Under the pieces are notes generated by a model. The model did not search any database and was not told where the DNA came from. It saw only the letters and a list, made by a program, of their open reading frames with translations. From assembly GCA_963819175.1 (NCBI GenBank), contig CAWFVJ010000019.1, positions 124,001-188,000 of the forward strand: a DNA stretch of 64,000 bases, given 5' to 3'. The position numbers and the translations under genes were made by a program. Shown here piece after piece: positions 25,241-36,544 of this stretch; positions within the stretch are counted from its first letter, which is position 1; the number at the start of each line of letters is the position of its first letter. The stretch is from CAWBRT01 sp963819175. Lineage in GTDB: Bacteria; Acidobacteriota; Terriglobia; Terriglobales; Acidobacteriaceae.

Positions 25241-25278
25241 GCTAATAATCCGTCGCAGCAGCCGGAAAGGGCATAGCT

Positions 25279-26775
25279 ATGGCTCTATTTACATTCACAA
25301 TTCTTATACTGGTATCCATCGGTCTGGCCCTCCTATCACGACGTGGGATCATAGCCAGCGACATCAATCAGATATTAGTGGCAAGCCGAAAATTCGGCGC
25401 CTTTTTATTCTTCTTTGTTACCGTAGGCGAAATCTATGGCATCGGAACAATGATCGGCGTTCCCGGCGCGGTATATTCGCGTGGATCTAGCTATGTCATT
25501 TGGTTTCTTGGCTACATTCTGCTGGCTTATCCGGTAGGTTATTTTTTGAACCCCCGGGTATGGAGAATCGGAAAAGTCGGTGACGCTTCAACAACGAGCG
25601 ATTGGTTTGGGTGGCGGTTTGACAGTAAGTGGCTCGGACTTCTCGTCGCCTTTTTGAGCATCTTGTTCCTTCTGCCCTGGGCGCAAATGCAATTTGCTGG
25701 ATTAAGCATCATTATTCGTTATTTGGGCGTTCACATTAATCCTATTGCTGCCGTCATCGTCGCATCGTTTATTGCTTTCACTTATGTCGGACTCTCCGGC
25801 ATAAAAGGTTCAGCGTATGTCGCCATCCTCAAAGACTTTTTGATGATTGCCGCTATTCTTATTGGCGGGATCACGGCAGTAGTTAAAATGCCTGGCGGGT
25901 TGGAGGCGATCTACAGAGCCGCTTATGTGAAATTCCCCACTTATCTGACGGTCGTGGCCGTTCCGATAGACAAGCACGTGACCTTCTTGATCTCGACCAT
26001 CATATTTCAAGCGGTGGGATTCTACAGTTGGCCCTCGATTATGCAATACGTGTTCTCGGCAAAATCAGAGAAGACGATAAGACATAATCAATGCATTATG
26101 CCGGTGTACATGTTGATGTATGTATTTCTGGTGACTGCTGCATTTTTTACCCTCGTTACGGTTCCTGGCCTGAAGAATCCTGACGATGCGTTCATGGGCA
26201 TGATCGTTCGGAATCTACCTTCCTGGCTAGTCGGAGTCGTTGCTGCCGGTGGAGCTCTGACCTGCATCCTCGTATTGGCCGATGTTTCACTGGCCATCGG
26301 TGGAATCGTATCCCGGAATATTGTCGGTATGTTTAACCCTGGTATGTCTTCCACAAGGCTTGTGCGGTGGACCCGAGCTTCTACGGCTCTTTTCCTGATA
26401 ATGAGTGTTTTGCTCACCATTTACTTCCCCAAGTTGCTTCTGGGCCTGATCACCATCGCGTATTTCGGGATTACTCAAATCTTTCCTGGAATAGTCGCAA
26501 CTATCGCTTGGAAGCGGGCAACCAAGTGGGGAATCGCCGCTGGCATGATAGTAGGTGTGGTCTGTGTATTTTGGTTCAATACCATCCAGATTGTAACTTA
26601 CGGAATCAATAAGGGACTGGTATCTGTCTTCATCAATGCCGCGGTTATGATTATAGTTAGTCTAATGACTAAGCCGGACCCAGTAGCAGTGGAAAGATTT
26701 ATGCGCACAGTAAAGGCTGATCGTCGAAGTGCTTCTGCGCTGGCTGCGGAGCCTGCGGTACCTGCGGTCCGTTAG
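25279..26775 (+). CDS. Sodium:solute symporter family (SSS) permease
   Basis: 498-residue membrane protein with about 13 hydrophobic helices of the SSS fold. Visible family features are the GEIYGIGTMIGVPGAVYSRG stretch of helix 2-3, GLSGIKGSAYVAILKDFLM, and the FYSWPSIMQYVFSAKS region. GGAAAGGG precedes the ATG. Base composition is clearly more AT-rich than the surrounding genome. Its neighbours DUF3311 and an amidohydrolase suggest uptake of a compound that the hydrolase then cleaves. Confidence 0.92.
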   Translation: MALFTFTILILVSIGLALLSRRGIIASDINQILVASRKFGAFLFFFVTVGEIYGIGTMIGVPGAVYSRGSSYVIWFLGYILLAYPVGYFLNPRVWRIGKVGDASTTSDWFGWRFDSKWLGLLVAFLSILFLLPWAQMQFAGLSIIIRYLGVHINPIAAVIVASFIAFTYVGLSGIKGSAYVAILKDFLMIAAILIGGITAVVKMPGGLEAIYRAAYVKFPTYLTVVAVPIDKHVTFLISTIIFQAVGFYSWPSIMQYVFSAKSEKTIRHNQCIMPVYMLMYVFLVTAAFFTLVTVPGLKNPDDAFMGMIVRNLPSWLVGVVAAGGALTCILVLADVSLAIGGIVSRNIVGMFNPGMSSTRLVRWTRASTALFLIMSVLLTIYFPKLLLGLITIAYFGITQIFPGIVATIAWKRATKWGIAAGMIVGVVCVFWFNTIQIVTYGINKGLVSVFINAAVMIIVSLMTKPDPVAVERFMRTVKADRRSASALAAEPAVPAVR

Positions 26776-26802
26776 AAAGCAGTATTGAGGAGCAAGAAGA
26801 CG

Positions 26803-28431
26803 ATGCACATCGACCAAGCGTATCTGAACGGTAAGGTCATTACGATGGATGACGGTAACTGCATCCAGCAAGCGGTGGCCGTAAAGGCGGATAGAATTGC
26901 GGCCGTCGGGTCGAACGCGCAAATTATGGCTTTGTGTGGCCCCGATACAAAAGTAATTGACCTGCAAGGAAAGACAATGACGCCGGGGTTCGTCGATGGG
27001 CACAGTCATTTGATGCCAGCCGGTGTACAAGCACTGTATGAGGTATCGCTGAACAGCCCGCCAGTGGGAACAACGAAGTGCATTGCCGATATTGTGCAAG
27101 CACTGAAGGTGAAAGCAGCCACCCTACCGAAAGGACAGTGGGTCATCGGCGCCGGCTATGACGACACCTTGCTGGCTGAAAAACGGCATCTGACGAACGC
27201 CGAACTGGATCTGGTGTCTACCGAGCATCCTGTGGTAATCGTGCATATTTCCGGTCACGTAGGATGCGTGAATTCGGCAGCCCTGAAATGGCTGGGGATT
27301 GATCGCAACACACCCGATCCGGACGGAGGACAGATCGTTAGAGACCCGCTATCCGGCGAGCCCAACGGATATCTAACAGAAACCGCCATCATGGATGTAA
27401 GGAAGAGACTGCCGGCCCTCACTCTCGAGCAGGGAGTTGCTGCTGCCAGCCACATGGCGCTGCAATATGCAATGAAAGGTGTCACTACCGTACAAGACGG
27501 GATCGTGAACGATATCGAGACACTTGAACAACTTATCGAGGCCAGGAAGTCAGGCCGGATGCCAACCCGCCTAGTCGTTTGGCTGGCTCCAGAGTTAGTT
27601 CTGGGAATAAAGAGGGGGGACATTAAGGTAAGAGGGCTGGCGGAGAGCGATCTGGCGATCCGAACGGCAAAGATGTTTCACGATGGATCGATACAGGCAT
27701 GGACAGCCTACCTGAGCAAACCATATTTTGTTCAGCTAAAAAATGCCGCGCCAGATTATCGGGGCTGGCCGATCAGGAGTCGGGAAGAGCTGGTCCGAAT
27801 AGTCAAAGAACTGCACAAGGCGGGGTTGCAGATAGCGATTCACGGCAACGGAGACGCCGCCATTGACGATATTTTATTTGCCTATGAAGCCGCGCAAAAC
27901 GAGTTCCCTCGCCCCGACGCCCGGCACGTCGCAGTACATGCCCAGACGTCCCGGGAGGATCAGCTGGATAAGATGAAGGAGCTGGGCGTAATCCCATCGT
28001 TCTTCGTTGTGCACACCTACTATTGGGGCGATCGGCACACGGAGATCTTTTTAGGGCCTGAACGGGCCGCGAGGATCAATCCTCTGAAATCCGCTCTCCA
28101 GCGGGGGCTGCCATTCACGCTGCATACTGATACGCCGGTCACGCCGATCAACCCCTTGTTCCTTGCCTGGTCCGCTGTTAACCGGATTTCATTCAGTGGA
28201 CGGGTGATCGGTGCTGAGCAGCGGATACCGGCACTGCAAGCGCTGCGCGCCATCACCATTAATTCGGCACGGCAGGCTTTCGAGGAAAATACAAGGGGGT
28301 CCCTAGAGCCGGGCAAGTTCGCGGATTTCGCCATTCTGTCCGGCGATCCGTTCGCTTCCCCCAACGCCCTCAAAGACATTAAGGTACTTGAGACTATCGT
28401 GGGCGGAACTAGCGTTTATCAATCTGCATAG
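26803..28431 (+). CDS. YtcJ-like metal-dependent amidohydrolase
   Basis: 542-residue amidohydrolase-family-3 enzyme. The first metal pair is in FVDGHSHLM near residue 65; GNGDAAIDDIL near 347 and VAVHAQTSRED near 375 supply later His ligands; HTDTPVTPINP near 446 gives the final Asp region. The ATG at 26803 has GAGGAG upstream. Family members hydrolyse N-formyl/N-acyl or cyclic amides. It lies 27 bases after the symporter, so the substrate may be imported by it; this is inference. Confidence 0.9.
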   Translation: MHIDQAYLNGKVITMDDGNCIQQAVAVKADRIAAVGSNAQIMALCGPDTKVIDLQGKTMTPGFVDGHSHLMPAGVQALYEVSLNSPPVGTTKCIADIVQALKVKAATLPKGQWVIGAGYDDTLLAEKRHLTNAELDLVSTEHPVVIVHISGHVGCVNSAALKWLGIDRNTPDPDGGQIVRDPLSGEPNGYLTETAIMDVRKRLPALTLEQGVAAASHMALQYAMKGVTTVQDGIVNDIETLEQLIEARKSGRMPTRLVVWLAPELVLGIKRGDIKVRGLAESDLAIRTAKMFHDGSIQAWTAYLSKPYFVQLKNAAPDYRGWPIRSREELVRIVKELHKAGLQIAIHGNGDAAIDDILFAYEAAQNEFPRPDARHVAVHAQTSREDQLDKMKELGVIPSFFVVHTYYWGDRHTEIFLGPERAARINPLKSALQRGLPFTLHTDTPVTPINPLFLAWSAVNRISFSGRVIGAEQRIPALQALRAITINSARQAFEENTRGSLEPGKFADFAILSGDPFASPNALKDIKVLETIVGGTSVYQSA

Positions 28432-28553
28432 GACAAAACGCAAGAGGTCGGGAATTCTGGAAGGAGGACGTGGCGCGAACGTCGGACGTGAGTAAACACA
28501 CCGTCCGCGCCCGGACTACCTGGAATCGGACACGGCTTCCCTGCCAGTAGCGC

Positions 28554-28566
28554 ATTATCGGACATA
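28554..28566 (+). repeat. Right copy of a 13-base direct repeat
   Basis: Second ATTATCGGACATA, matching 24623-24635. It lies after the amidohydrolase and near the point where base composition returns towards the genome norm. Confidence 0.4.
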
Positions 28567-28601
28567 GATGCATCTGCTTCTCATGCACAAACTCGACCAA
28601 T

Positions 28602-28916
28602 TCACGCGGTTGGGGCCAGCAGATTCTCCACTTCCTGCCGGAATGCGTCCAGTTCGGCTAGTCGCTCGGGAGTAGCTTCCACCAGCTTCAACTTGTTTTG
28701 AAAGAAGCGCTTGCCCTCTTTTTCCACAAGAACCCCCAGTGCGTCGCCCAGGCGCCAACCGGCTTGGCCGATCGGTTGAAGCCCCGCCGGCGTCGCTTGC
28801 AACAAGACAATGCAGTTTCCCTTCACGACCCCTACGGCCGCCGGAAACCGTTCAAGCGATTGGAGTTCGAAGCCTGCGAGGTAAATTCTCTGAAGCTGCT
28901 CGGCGGGATCGGGCAT
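28602..28916 (-). CDS. Small conserved-looking hypothetical protein
   Basis: 104-residue soluble protein with the pattern YLAGFELQSLERFPAAVGVV, then two beta-like segments (GNCIVLLQATPAGLQ and GDALGVLVEKEGKRFFQNK) and an amphipathic C-terminal helix (TPERLAELDAFRQEVENLL). Composition fits the GC-rich host. I know no named domain for it. It is followed by an AT-rich intergenic stretch (28960-29100). Confidence 0.65.
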   Translation of the reverse strand: MPDPAEQLQRIYLAGFELQSLERFPAAVGVVKGNCIVLLQATPAGLQPIGQAGWRLGDALGVLVEKEGKRFFQNKLKLVEATPERLAELDAFRQEVENLLAPTA

Positions 28917-29108
28917 GACATTTGCGTGCGGTCTAGGCGTTGGCGTCGACTTCCAAATTAATCAATCGTTACTTTAGATTATAACCTTTAACTTATTGAT
29001 GTGTAACGATATTGTACGGCAAATAAAAAATTTAACCGCAGCTGTAGATCTCTGGTACAGAAATCGTCAATCTGCTACTTCACAAATACCCTGTAACAAA
29101 CTGTAGAA

Positions 29109-29594
29109 TCACATCTTATAGCGACCAGTATCTTCGTCGTTCAGCCCTTCGAGCCACTTCCTCAACTCTTCACTGCTGGCCTTGTCGGAGGTCGCGCCGG
29201 CCACTTTGGAATTGCGCAACACCACATCGTCAACGAAGATCGGGCAATCCATGCGCAGCGCCAGAGCCAGTGCGTCCGAGGGACGCGAGTCGATGCTGAT
29301 CAGGTCGCCATTGCGTTCGGCCCAGATGACGGCATAGAACGTGTCGTCGCGCAGGTCGGTCACAACCACCTTGCGCAGATGCGCCCCGAGTCCCATCAGG
29401 ACGTTCTTCAACAGGTCATGCGTCATCGGTCGCGGAGTGCTAACCTTCTCTATCTCCAGAGCGATAGCATTGGCTTCGTAGACCCCAACCCAGATCGGAA
29501 GCACCACGTCACTGCCGACATCCTTCAGCACCACGATCGGCATATTGGTAGTCGGATCCATCATCAATCCGCGAATCTTCATCTCGACTTCCAT
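29109..29594 (-). CDS. Bifunctional nuclease (BFN/DUF151) family protein
   Basis: 161-residue protein with the BFN domain (residues about 1-130): VVLKDVGSDVVLPIWVGVYEANAIALE near the start and DSRPSDALALALRMDCPIFV near residue 105 are the family hallmarks. The ATG at 29594 follows AGGAGG. BFN proteins have reported DNase/RNase activity in plants, but bacterial roles are poorly known. It lies just downstream of miaB on the same strand. Confidence 0.9.
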   Translation of the reverse strand: MEVEMKIRGLMMDPTTNMPIVVLKDVGSDVVLPIWVGVYEANAIALEIEKVSTPRPMTHDLLKNVLMGLGAHLRKVVVTDLRDDTFYAVIWAERNGDLISIDSRPSDALALALRMDCPIFVDDVVLRNSKVAGATSDKASSEELRKWLEGLNDEDTGRYKM

Positions 29595-29684
29595 GGAGCC
29601 TCCTGAGCAAAACCCGTCAAGCTGCGTGTAATCCCTTTGGATGCCCGAAGCCACATTAACGATCAAGACCCCGGCGGTCAAGCC

Positions 29685-31013
29685 TCAACGTATAATCTCG
29701 CCAACCAGACTGTTTGGCAGCGTGCGGGTAACCAGCACCCGCGCATAGTCCCCAAGAGCTGGCGCGACCGCTCCCGCCGGAACCGCAAAGTTCAAAGTCT
29801 TATTTTGCGATGTGCGGCCAATCAACTGTGCCCGTGCCACATTTGTGGCCTCAACCATAACTTCAATTATTTCCCCTAAGTGACTGCCAAATCGCACGAT
29901 TTGTATCTCTCTTTGCTTTGTGTTCAAGGCTTGCAAGCGGCGCCACTTCTCGTCGTCCGGAATGCTGTCCGCGAACTTGAGAGAGGGAGTATTCGGGCGA
30001 GCGGAGTACTTAAAAGAAAAAATGCCGTCATAGCCGACCTCGTCGAGCAATGAAAGCGTCTCGTCAAATTCGGCCTCGGTCTCGCCGGGAAAGCCGACGA
30101 TGACATCGGTGGTTATAGAAATCCGCCGATTCTTTGCGGCCCTGATCAGGGCAATGCGGTCGAGGTATTGCTCGCGCGTATATTCGCGAGACATGCTCGC
30201 CAGCACCCGGCTCGAACCGCTCTGGACGGGCAAATGCACGTGATCGCAGAGCGTCGGAACGGAATCGATGGCCTCTACGATATCGCGGCTGAAATCTCGC
30301 GGATGTGAGGTTGTAAAGCGTACGCGACGGATGCCGCGGATTTCGCCAATGGCAGTGAGCAATTCAGCAAAGCTCTTATTTTCAGAAGGATCGTGATAAG
30401 AGTTAACGTTTTGCCCGAGCAATTGGATTTCCGTGTAGCCGGATTCCGCCATTCGCCGCGCCTCGTTCAGCACGGAGTCCGAAGTGCGGCTTCGTTCCTT
30501 TCCTCGCGTATAGGGCACTACGCAATACGCGCAATACTTGTCGCAGCCTTCGATGATGGTGATGTATCCGCGATGCGGATTGGAGCGGGCGGTAAACTCG
30601 GTTTCAAAGGTCTCGCCACTCTGGCGGTCGTCGAGTCCGGTGGCGCGCTGCCCAGCCTCTATCTGTACCAGCATCTGCGGCAGATTACGGTAACTGGCGG
30701 AGCCGGCCACGAGCGAAACGTGGGGGGCACGTTCGAAAATCTTTTTCCCCTCTTGCTGGGCGACACAGCCAATTACAGCGAACTTCTTCCCCTGTGCCTG
30801 GAGCTTCTTGAAGTCGGCCAGACGGTGGAAAACCTTCTGCTCAGCCTTGTCGCGAATGGAGCAGGTATTGTAGAAGATCAGGTCGGCCCGTTCGACGGAA
30901 TCAACTTGGCGGTATCCTTGGGAGATGAGCGTGCCAATGACCTTTTCGGAGTCGTGAACGTTCATCTGGCATCCGAATGTCTCGATAAAAAAGGTTTTCT
31001 GCCCCGAACTCAC
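29685..31013 (-). CDS. miaB: tRNA-2-methylthio-N6-dimethylallyladenosine synthase
   Basis: Radical SAM methylthiotransferase acting on i6A37 of tRNAs. The N-terminal domain has three Fe-S Cys (FGCQMN, FYNTCSIRDKAE, IGCVAQ), the radical SAM cluster motif is CDKYCAYCVVP near residue 152, and a C-terminal TRAM domain starts near 378. The length is about 442 residues, as expected. GTG at 31013 with AAGGA upstream is preferred over a TTG two codons earlier. Confidence 0.95.
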   Translation of the reverse strand: MSSGQKTFFIETFGCQMNVHDSEKVIGTLISQGYRQVDSVERADLIFYNTCSIRDKAEQKVFHRLADFKKLQAQGKKFAVIGCVAQQEGKKIFERAPHVSLVAGSASYRNLPQMLVQIEAGQRATGLDDRQSGETFETEFTARSNPHRGYITIIEGCDKYCAYCVVPYTRGKERSRTSDSVLNEARRMAESGYTEIQLLGQNVNSYHDPSENKSFAELLTAIGEIRGIRRVRFTTSHPRDFSRDIVEAIDSVPTLCDHVHLPVQSGSSRVLASMSREYTREQYLDRIALIRAAKNRRISITTDVIVGFPGETEAEFDETLSLLDEVGYDGIFSFKYSARPNTPSLKFADSIPDDEKWRRLQALNTKQREIQIVRFGSHLGEIIEVMVEATNVARAQLIGRTSQNKTLNFAVPAGAVAPALGDYARVLVTRTLPNSLVGEIIR

Positions 31014-31134
31014 TGTCAATCCTTCTCTGGTAAGGCGTTGACCTCAAGTATAACCGACCCACCCGACCCGTGCTGGGACCGGCAATAACATTACAGGCAC
31101 TGCGAGCATACCCGCCACCTTCCGCGAAAATCGA

Positions 31135-31166
31135 AGTCCCACATCTGCTAACCCGCGGCAGATGTG
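31135..31166 (-). repeat. Hairpin repeat in reverse orientation
   Basis: CCCACATCTGC..GCAGATGTGGGGCACC is the reverse complement of the GGTGCCCCACATCTGC unit found to the left of 22.5 kb. It lies between miaB and pdxT. Confidence 0.75.
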
Positions 31167-31208
31167 GGGCACCAGCTCGTATGCGGGGGCGGACCTATCC
31201 GCGATCGC

Positions 31209-31781
31209 CTAGTTCCCTTCTCCGTTTTGCAGCAGATTGAGGAATGCCTGATGAACGCGCGTATCGCCGGAGAGCTCCGGGTGAAAAGTGGCGGCCATCT
31301 TCTTTCCCTGACGCACCAGCACGGGGTGGCCATCGCGTTCGGCCAGCACCTCAACGCCGGGGCCGGTGCGCTCGATGCGCGGAGCGCGGATGTAGACCTG
31401 CTCGATGGGGCCTCCCGGGAGCTTGATGGGACCGCTGACAATGGTTGAATCGATCTGGCGTCCGTAGGCGTTGCGACGCACCGTGATGTCCATTGCGCCC
31501 AGTCCCTTTTGCGCTGGATTTTCGACCTCAGCGGCGAGCAGGATAGCCCCGGCGCAGGTTCCAAAAGCGGGCTTCGAGCGAACGAACTCGCCCAGCTTTT
31601 TAAAGCCTTCTTCGCCCAGCAAACGCAGAATGGTCGACGACTCGCCGCCAGGGAGGACTAGGCCGTCGATCTCGTCAAGTTGTTCAGGCTTGCGGACCAG
31701 TACAACCTCGGCGCCGAGCTCCTCAAGCCGCCGGCGATGCGCGTCGAAATCGCCCTGCAGGGCAAGCACGCCAACTTTCAT
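31209..31781 (-). CDS. pdxT: Pyridoxal 5'-phosphate synthase glutaminase subunit
   Basis: Class I glutamine amidotransferase that feeds ammonia to PdxS for PLP synthesis. In 190 residues it shows the oxyanion segment GGESSTILRLL near 46, the nucleophile Cys in FGTCAGAILLA near 77, and the His-Glu pair in TFHPELSGD near 170. The length matches the family. Its usual partner pdxS is not in the window, so the two genes are separated here. Confidence 0.94.
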   Translation of the reverse strand: MKVGVLALQGDFDAHRRRLEELGAEVVLVRKPEQLDEIDGLVLPGGESSTILRLLGEEGFKKLGEFVRSKPAFGTCAGAILLAAEVENPAQKGLGAMDITVRRNAYGRQIDSTIVSGPIKLPGGPIEQVYIRAPRIERTGPGVEVLAERDGHPVLVRQGKKMAATFHPELSGDTRVHQAFLNLLQNGEGN

Positions 31782-31805
31782 GCATTCATTTTAGCGCGGA
31801 TAGTC

Positions 31806-32118
31806 AGGACATTTCAGATTGAAGTTGAGGCGTTGAGGCGGCGTCTGAGCCGCCTGCCGAAATTCTGAGCGAAGCGAAGGAACTCGTAACCCCAACACGT
31901 CGTGGGGCTGAGGTGCAGACAAAAGATTTCATCGAAAAGCCCAGAGCCGCGCGGGGTCGAACAGCTTCATGGGATGCTTCGCTGCGCTCAGCATGACGCT
32001 CGTGAAGTGTGGTTTGATTGAGCGCAGCATTTCCGGACGGGAAATGAAGACGGAAGCAACTACCCCACCCTATCGCTGCGCGATAAGGATGGGGCACCCG
32101 CCGGACATTTCAGATTGA
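31806..32118. repeat. Repeat-filled intergenic region
   Basis: The 417-base gap between pdxT and the Spy-like gene holds no gene. It contains a GACATTTCAGATTGAA direct repeat at both ends (31808 and 32104), a GTTGAGGCGTTGAGGCGGCG..GCCGCCTGCCGAAAT block (31825-31866) that recurs at the end of tadA, a TTCTGAGCGAAGCGAAGGA..TTCGCTGCGCTCAGCATGA inverted pair, and a reversed CTACCCCACCCT..GGATGGGGCACCC hairpin (32060-32099). Confidence 0.78.
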
Positions 32119-32198
32119 AAATTTCAGGTTTGCAGAAGCGAAGAGCCTAGGCATCGATTTGTGCATAGGCTCTTCAGGCCGTTTAGCTTGGCAAAGTA

Positions 32199-32627
32199 CT
32201 AGCTGTTCGGGCTCTTATCCGACTGCTGTTTATGCTGCTCCATCTGCTGATGGTGCTGCTTCATCTGCGCGTGCAGTTGCTCGCGCTGTTCAGGGGTCAG
32301 CACCTGGAAGACCCGGCCGCGGGAAAAACTACGGATACGGCGGACACGAGCCTGCTTCTGCGCGTCGGTCAGCGAGCTATCGTTCTTCACGGCCATAGCC
32401 CGCGCCCGCGCTTTCGCCCGGATGGCATGGATCTGCGCCTTTTGCTGGTCCGTGAGGTTCAGTTGTTCCATACCGCGCATGTGGCCCTTGGCGGGCGCAT
32501 TGGACTCGGTTGTCATCGGCATTTGCGCGGAGTTGCCGCCGGGTGCGTTCTGCGCGACGCCGGTCGCAAGCATCGCCATGGACAGCGCTCCGGCTGCCGA
32601 AATCGCCTTCAGTTGCTTCCAGTTCAT
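32199..32627 (-). CDS. Small Spy/CpxP-like periplasmic protein
   Basis: 142-residue exported protein. The start at 32627 has AAAGGAAAGAGG upstream and gives a signal peptide with a hydrophobic core (LSMAMLATGVAQ). After a low-complexity linker, two LTxxQ-type motifs appear (LNLTDQQKAQI near residue 55 and LTPEQREQL near 110), as in Spy/CpxP-like metal- or chaperone-type helical proteins. The C-terminus is rich in His and Gln (HAQMKQHHQQMEQHKQQ), which may bind metal. Exact role unknown. Confidence 0.8.
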   Translation of the reverse strand: MNWKQLKAISAAGALSMAMLATGVAQNAPGGNSAQMPMTTESNAPAKGHMRGMEQLNLTDQQKAQIHAIRAKARARAMAVKNDSSLTDAQKQARVRRIRSFSRGRVFQVLTPEQREQLHAQMKQHHQQMEQHKQQSDKSPNS

Positions 32628-32751
32628 TACTCTTACCTCTTTCCTTTCGCTTCCTTGTAATATTGAAAACCCGGCGGGGGAAAAGAGTTTCGTGCGAGTT
32701 GCACGCCGCTCGCGCATAGGGGGAGCTGTCGTCGAAGCGATGCGTGCAGGA

Positions 32752-32862
32752 ACTACCCAGGTTAGCCAACGACGGGCGAACTTGGGGCACTCGGCACCCG
32801 GTGTTCGTAAAGAGGGGACTTAATTTCCCACATTAGCCAACTGCGGGCAAATGTGGGCCACC
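32752..32862 (-). repeat. Two hairpin repeats in reverse orientation
   Basis: AACTACCCAGGTT..AACTTGGGGCAC (32752-32793) and TTCCCACATT..AATGTGGGCCACC (about 32824-32862) are reverse-strand copies of the two main hairpin types, lying just upstream of the RdgB gene. Confidence 0.82.
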
Positions 32863-32892
32863 GTCGACGTCTGCCGGTGATATGGGAGGGTG

Positions 32893-33504
32893 ATGAAGAT
32901 ACTGATTGCGTCTTCCAATTCGGGGAAGTTGCGAGATTTTGCAGGCGCGGCTTCCCTTTTCAAAGTCGAATTCGAGCTGATTCCCAACTTCAAGCAATTG
33001 CCGGAGGCGGTGGAGGACGGGGAAACATTCGCCGAAAATGCCCGCAAGAAATCGGAGCACTACAGCCGCTGGGTTGCGGACCAGTTAGTGTTGGCCGATG
33101 ATTCCGGGATCGAAGCCGACGCGCTCGGGGGAGCTCCGGGCGTTCACTCGGCCCGCTATGCCGCAATGGGCACGGCCGGCAACAGCAACGACGCAGCGAA
33201 TAACGCCCGCCTGTTGCGCGAGCTGGCCGGAGTGGAGGACGCATGCCGCGGAGTGCGCTTCGTTTCCGTGATATCGGTGGCGAGGGACGGGCGCGAGGTT
33301 GCGAGTTTCAGAGGCGAAGTGCAAGGCGTGCTGCTGCGCGCTCCGCGTGGAAACAATGGATTCGGCTACGATCCTTTGTTCTGGTTTGCGCCGCTTTCAA
33401 AGACCTTTGCCGAACTTACGCCGGAGGAGAAGGCCGCAGTGAGCCACCGCGGCAACGCGATCAGACAATTTTTGGCTTGGTGCCAGACGCGTTCCGGTGA
33501 GTAA
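32893..33504 (+). CDS. rdgB: RdgB/HAM1 family XTP/dITP diphosphatase
   Basis: Hydrolyses dITP, XTP and other non-canonical purine nucleotides to monophosphates, keeping them out of DNA and RNA. The 203-residue product has SSNSGKLRDF near the start, LADDSGIEADALGGAPGVHS near residue 67 with the catalytic Asp, and PRGNNGFGYDPLF near 150. ATG at 32893 with GGGAGGG upstream is preferred to a GTG one codon earlier. Confidence 0.95.
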   Translation: MKILIASSNSGKLRDFAGAASLFKVEFELIPNFKQLPEAVEDGETFAENARKKSEHYSRWVADQLVLADDSGIEADALGGAPGVHSARYAAMGTAGNSNDAANNARLLRELAGVEDACRGVRFVSVISVARDGREVASFRGEVQGVLLRAPRGNNGFGYDPLFWFAPLSKTFAELTPEEKAAVSHRGNAIRQFLAWCQTRSGE

Positions 33505-33753
33505 TTCGCTGTTTGCTCCGGATTGGTGACGGAGCGCACGCTCTGGTACTTCATTCGCCACATGTAGAGGCGTAAAATCAGGTGTATAGGTTCGGCGTGC
33601 TCGTTCCCGCTGGAATGGGAGCACGGTTGTATTCGGCGTTTGAACAGGGTGAAGGATTTGAGCCGCCGCTTTCAAGTCTTGACGCGGAGCTCAGTCTTGA
33701 GGATAATCATCCCACTCTCATCACTATAGTTCACTGCAATTGAGGAGTAATCT

Positions 33754-33924
33754 GTGGCATCACCAGTCGCAGCTAGTCAGGCTCGCATTCTCGCAGGCGT
33801 AGCGCCTTTGCGGGCGGGCGAGGGGAAATTTTTTCTGTGGCACCGCTTGCGTTCGGTAACCGGAATCGGCGGCGCGTTTCTAGTCGAGCATTTCATTTCC
33901 AAATGCAATCTTTGTGTCGGCTAG
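33754..33924 (+). pseudogene. Remnant of a different succinate dehydrogenase cytochrome b (SdhC)
   Basis: A 56-codon frame starts with GTG after GAGGAG and reads APLRAGEGKFFLWHRLRSVT, then GAFLVEHFISK, before drifting into CNLCVG and a stop. This is the N-terminus of the SdhC type usual in acidobacteria, which continues for about 200 more residues. Two residues in the first helix region seem to be missing as well. It sits 30 bases before an intact but unrelated-looking sdhC, so it is likely a dead remnant of the original gene, though it still carries the expected ribosome site. Confidence 0.72.
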
Positions 33925-33954
33925 CAAAATCATCAATGTAGGAAGGAAAGCGTC

Positions 33955-34620
33955 ATGCAATTCCTGTCGAGCAGTGTGGGACGTAAGGTGCTGATGGCGA
34001 TCACGGGCTTTTTCATGTTGCTCTTCGTCACAGTGCACCTGATGGGGAACTCCTCGATCTTTATCGGCCCAAGCGCATTGAACACATACGCCGAGAAGTT
34101 GCACAGCCTGGGCATACTGGTCTGGATGTTTCGCGTCTTCATGTTCCTGATGTTGGCGGTGCATGTTTATTTCGGCATCATCCTGACCCTGGAGAACAGT
34201 GCGGCGAACCCGTCGAAGTACGCCAAGAGTAGAAAGCTCAAGGCCACTTTCGCAGGTCGGACAATGATCTGGACGGGAGCCCTGATCCTCGCCTTCCTCG
34301 TCTACCACCTCCTGCAGTTTACGTTCCGCGTCACGCCGGACATTCTTCCGGCCGCGGTCGCCAACCGCCCCGGCGACGTTTACGAGATGCTGATCGGCAG
34401 CTTCCGGATCACCACTATCTCTTTGGTTTACGTGGCAGCCATGGTGACCTTATTCTTTCATTTGAGCCACGGGATCCAGAGTTTTTTCCAGACTGTCGGG
34501 TGCAGCAATGACAATACGCTTCCAAAGGTGACGATGGTCGGCAAGCTGATCAGCGTGCTTTTCCTGGTGGGTTACAGCGCCATACCGGTGTTCATCCTCG
34601 CCGGCATTTTGAAAAAATAG
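33955..34620 (+). CDS. sdhC: Succinate dehydrogenase/fumarate reductase cytochrome b subunit
   Basis: 221-residue membrane anchor of the B-type complex with five hydrophobic helices. It carries heme-ligand His candidates in FVTVHLMGN near residue 29, LAVHVYFG near 68, VYHLLQF near 118 and FFHLSHG near 167. AGGAAGG precedes the ATG. It heads sdhCAB and is closest in style to delta-proteobacterial (Geobacter-like) proteins, unlike the remnant just upstream. The complex links succinate oxidation or fumarate reduction to quinones. Confidence 0.93.
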   Translation: MQFLSSSVGRKVLMAITGFFMLLFVTVHLMGNSSIFIGPSALNTYAEKLHSLGILVWMFRVFMFLMLAVHVYFGIILTLENSAANPSKYAKSRKLKATFAGRTMIWTGALILAFLVYHLLQFTFRVTPDILPAAVANRPGDVYEMLIGSFRITTISLVYVAAMVTLFFHLSHGIQSFFQTVGCSNDNTLPKVTMVGKLISVLFLVGYSAIPVFILAGILKK

Positions 34621-34630
34621 GGGGTTCCAG

Positions 34631-36543
<1,913 letters not shown>

Positions 36544-36544
<1 letters not shown>

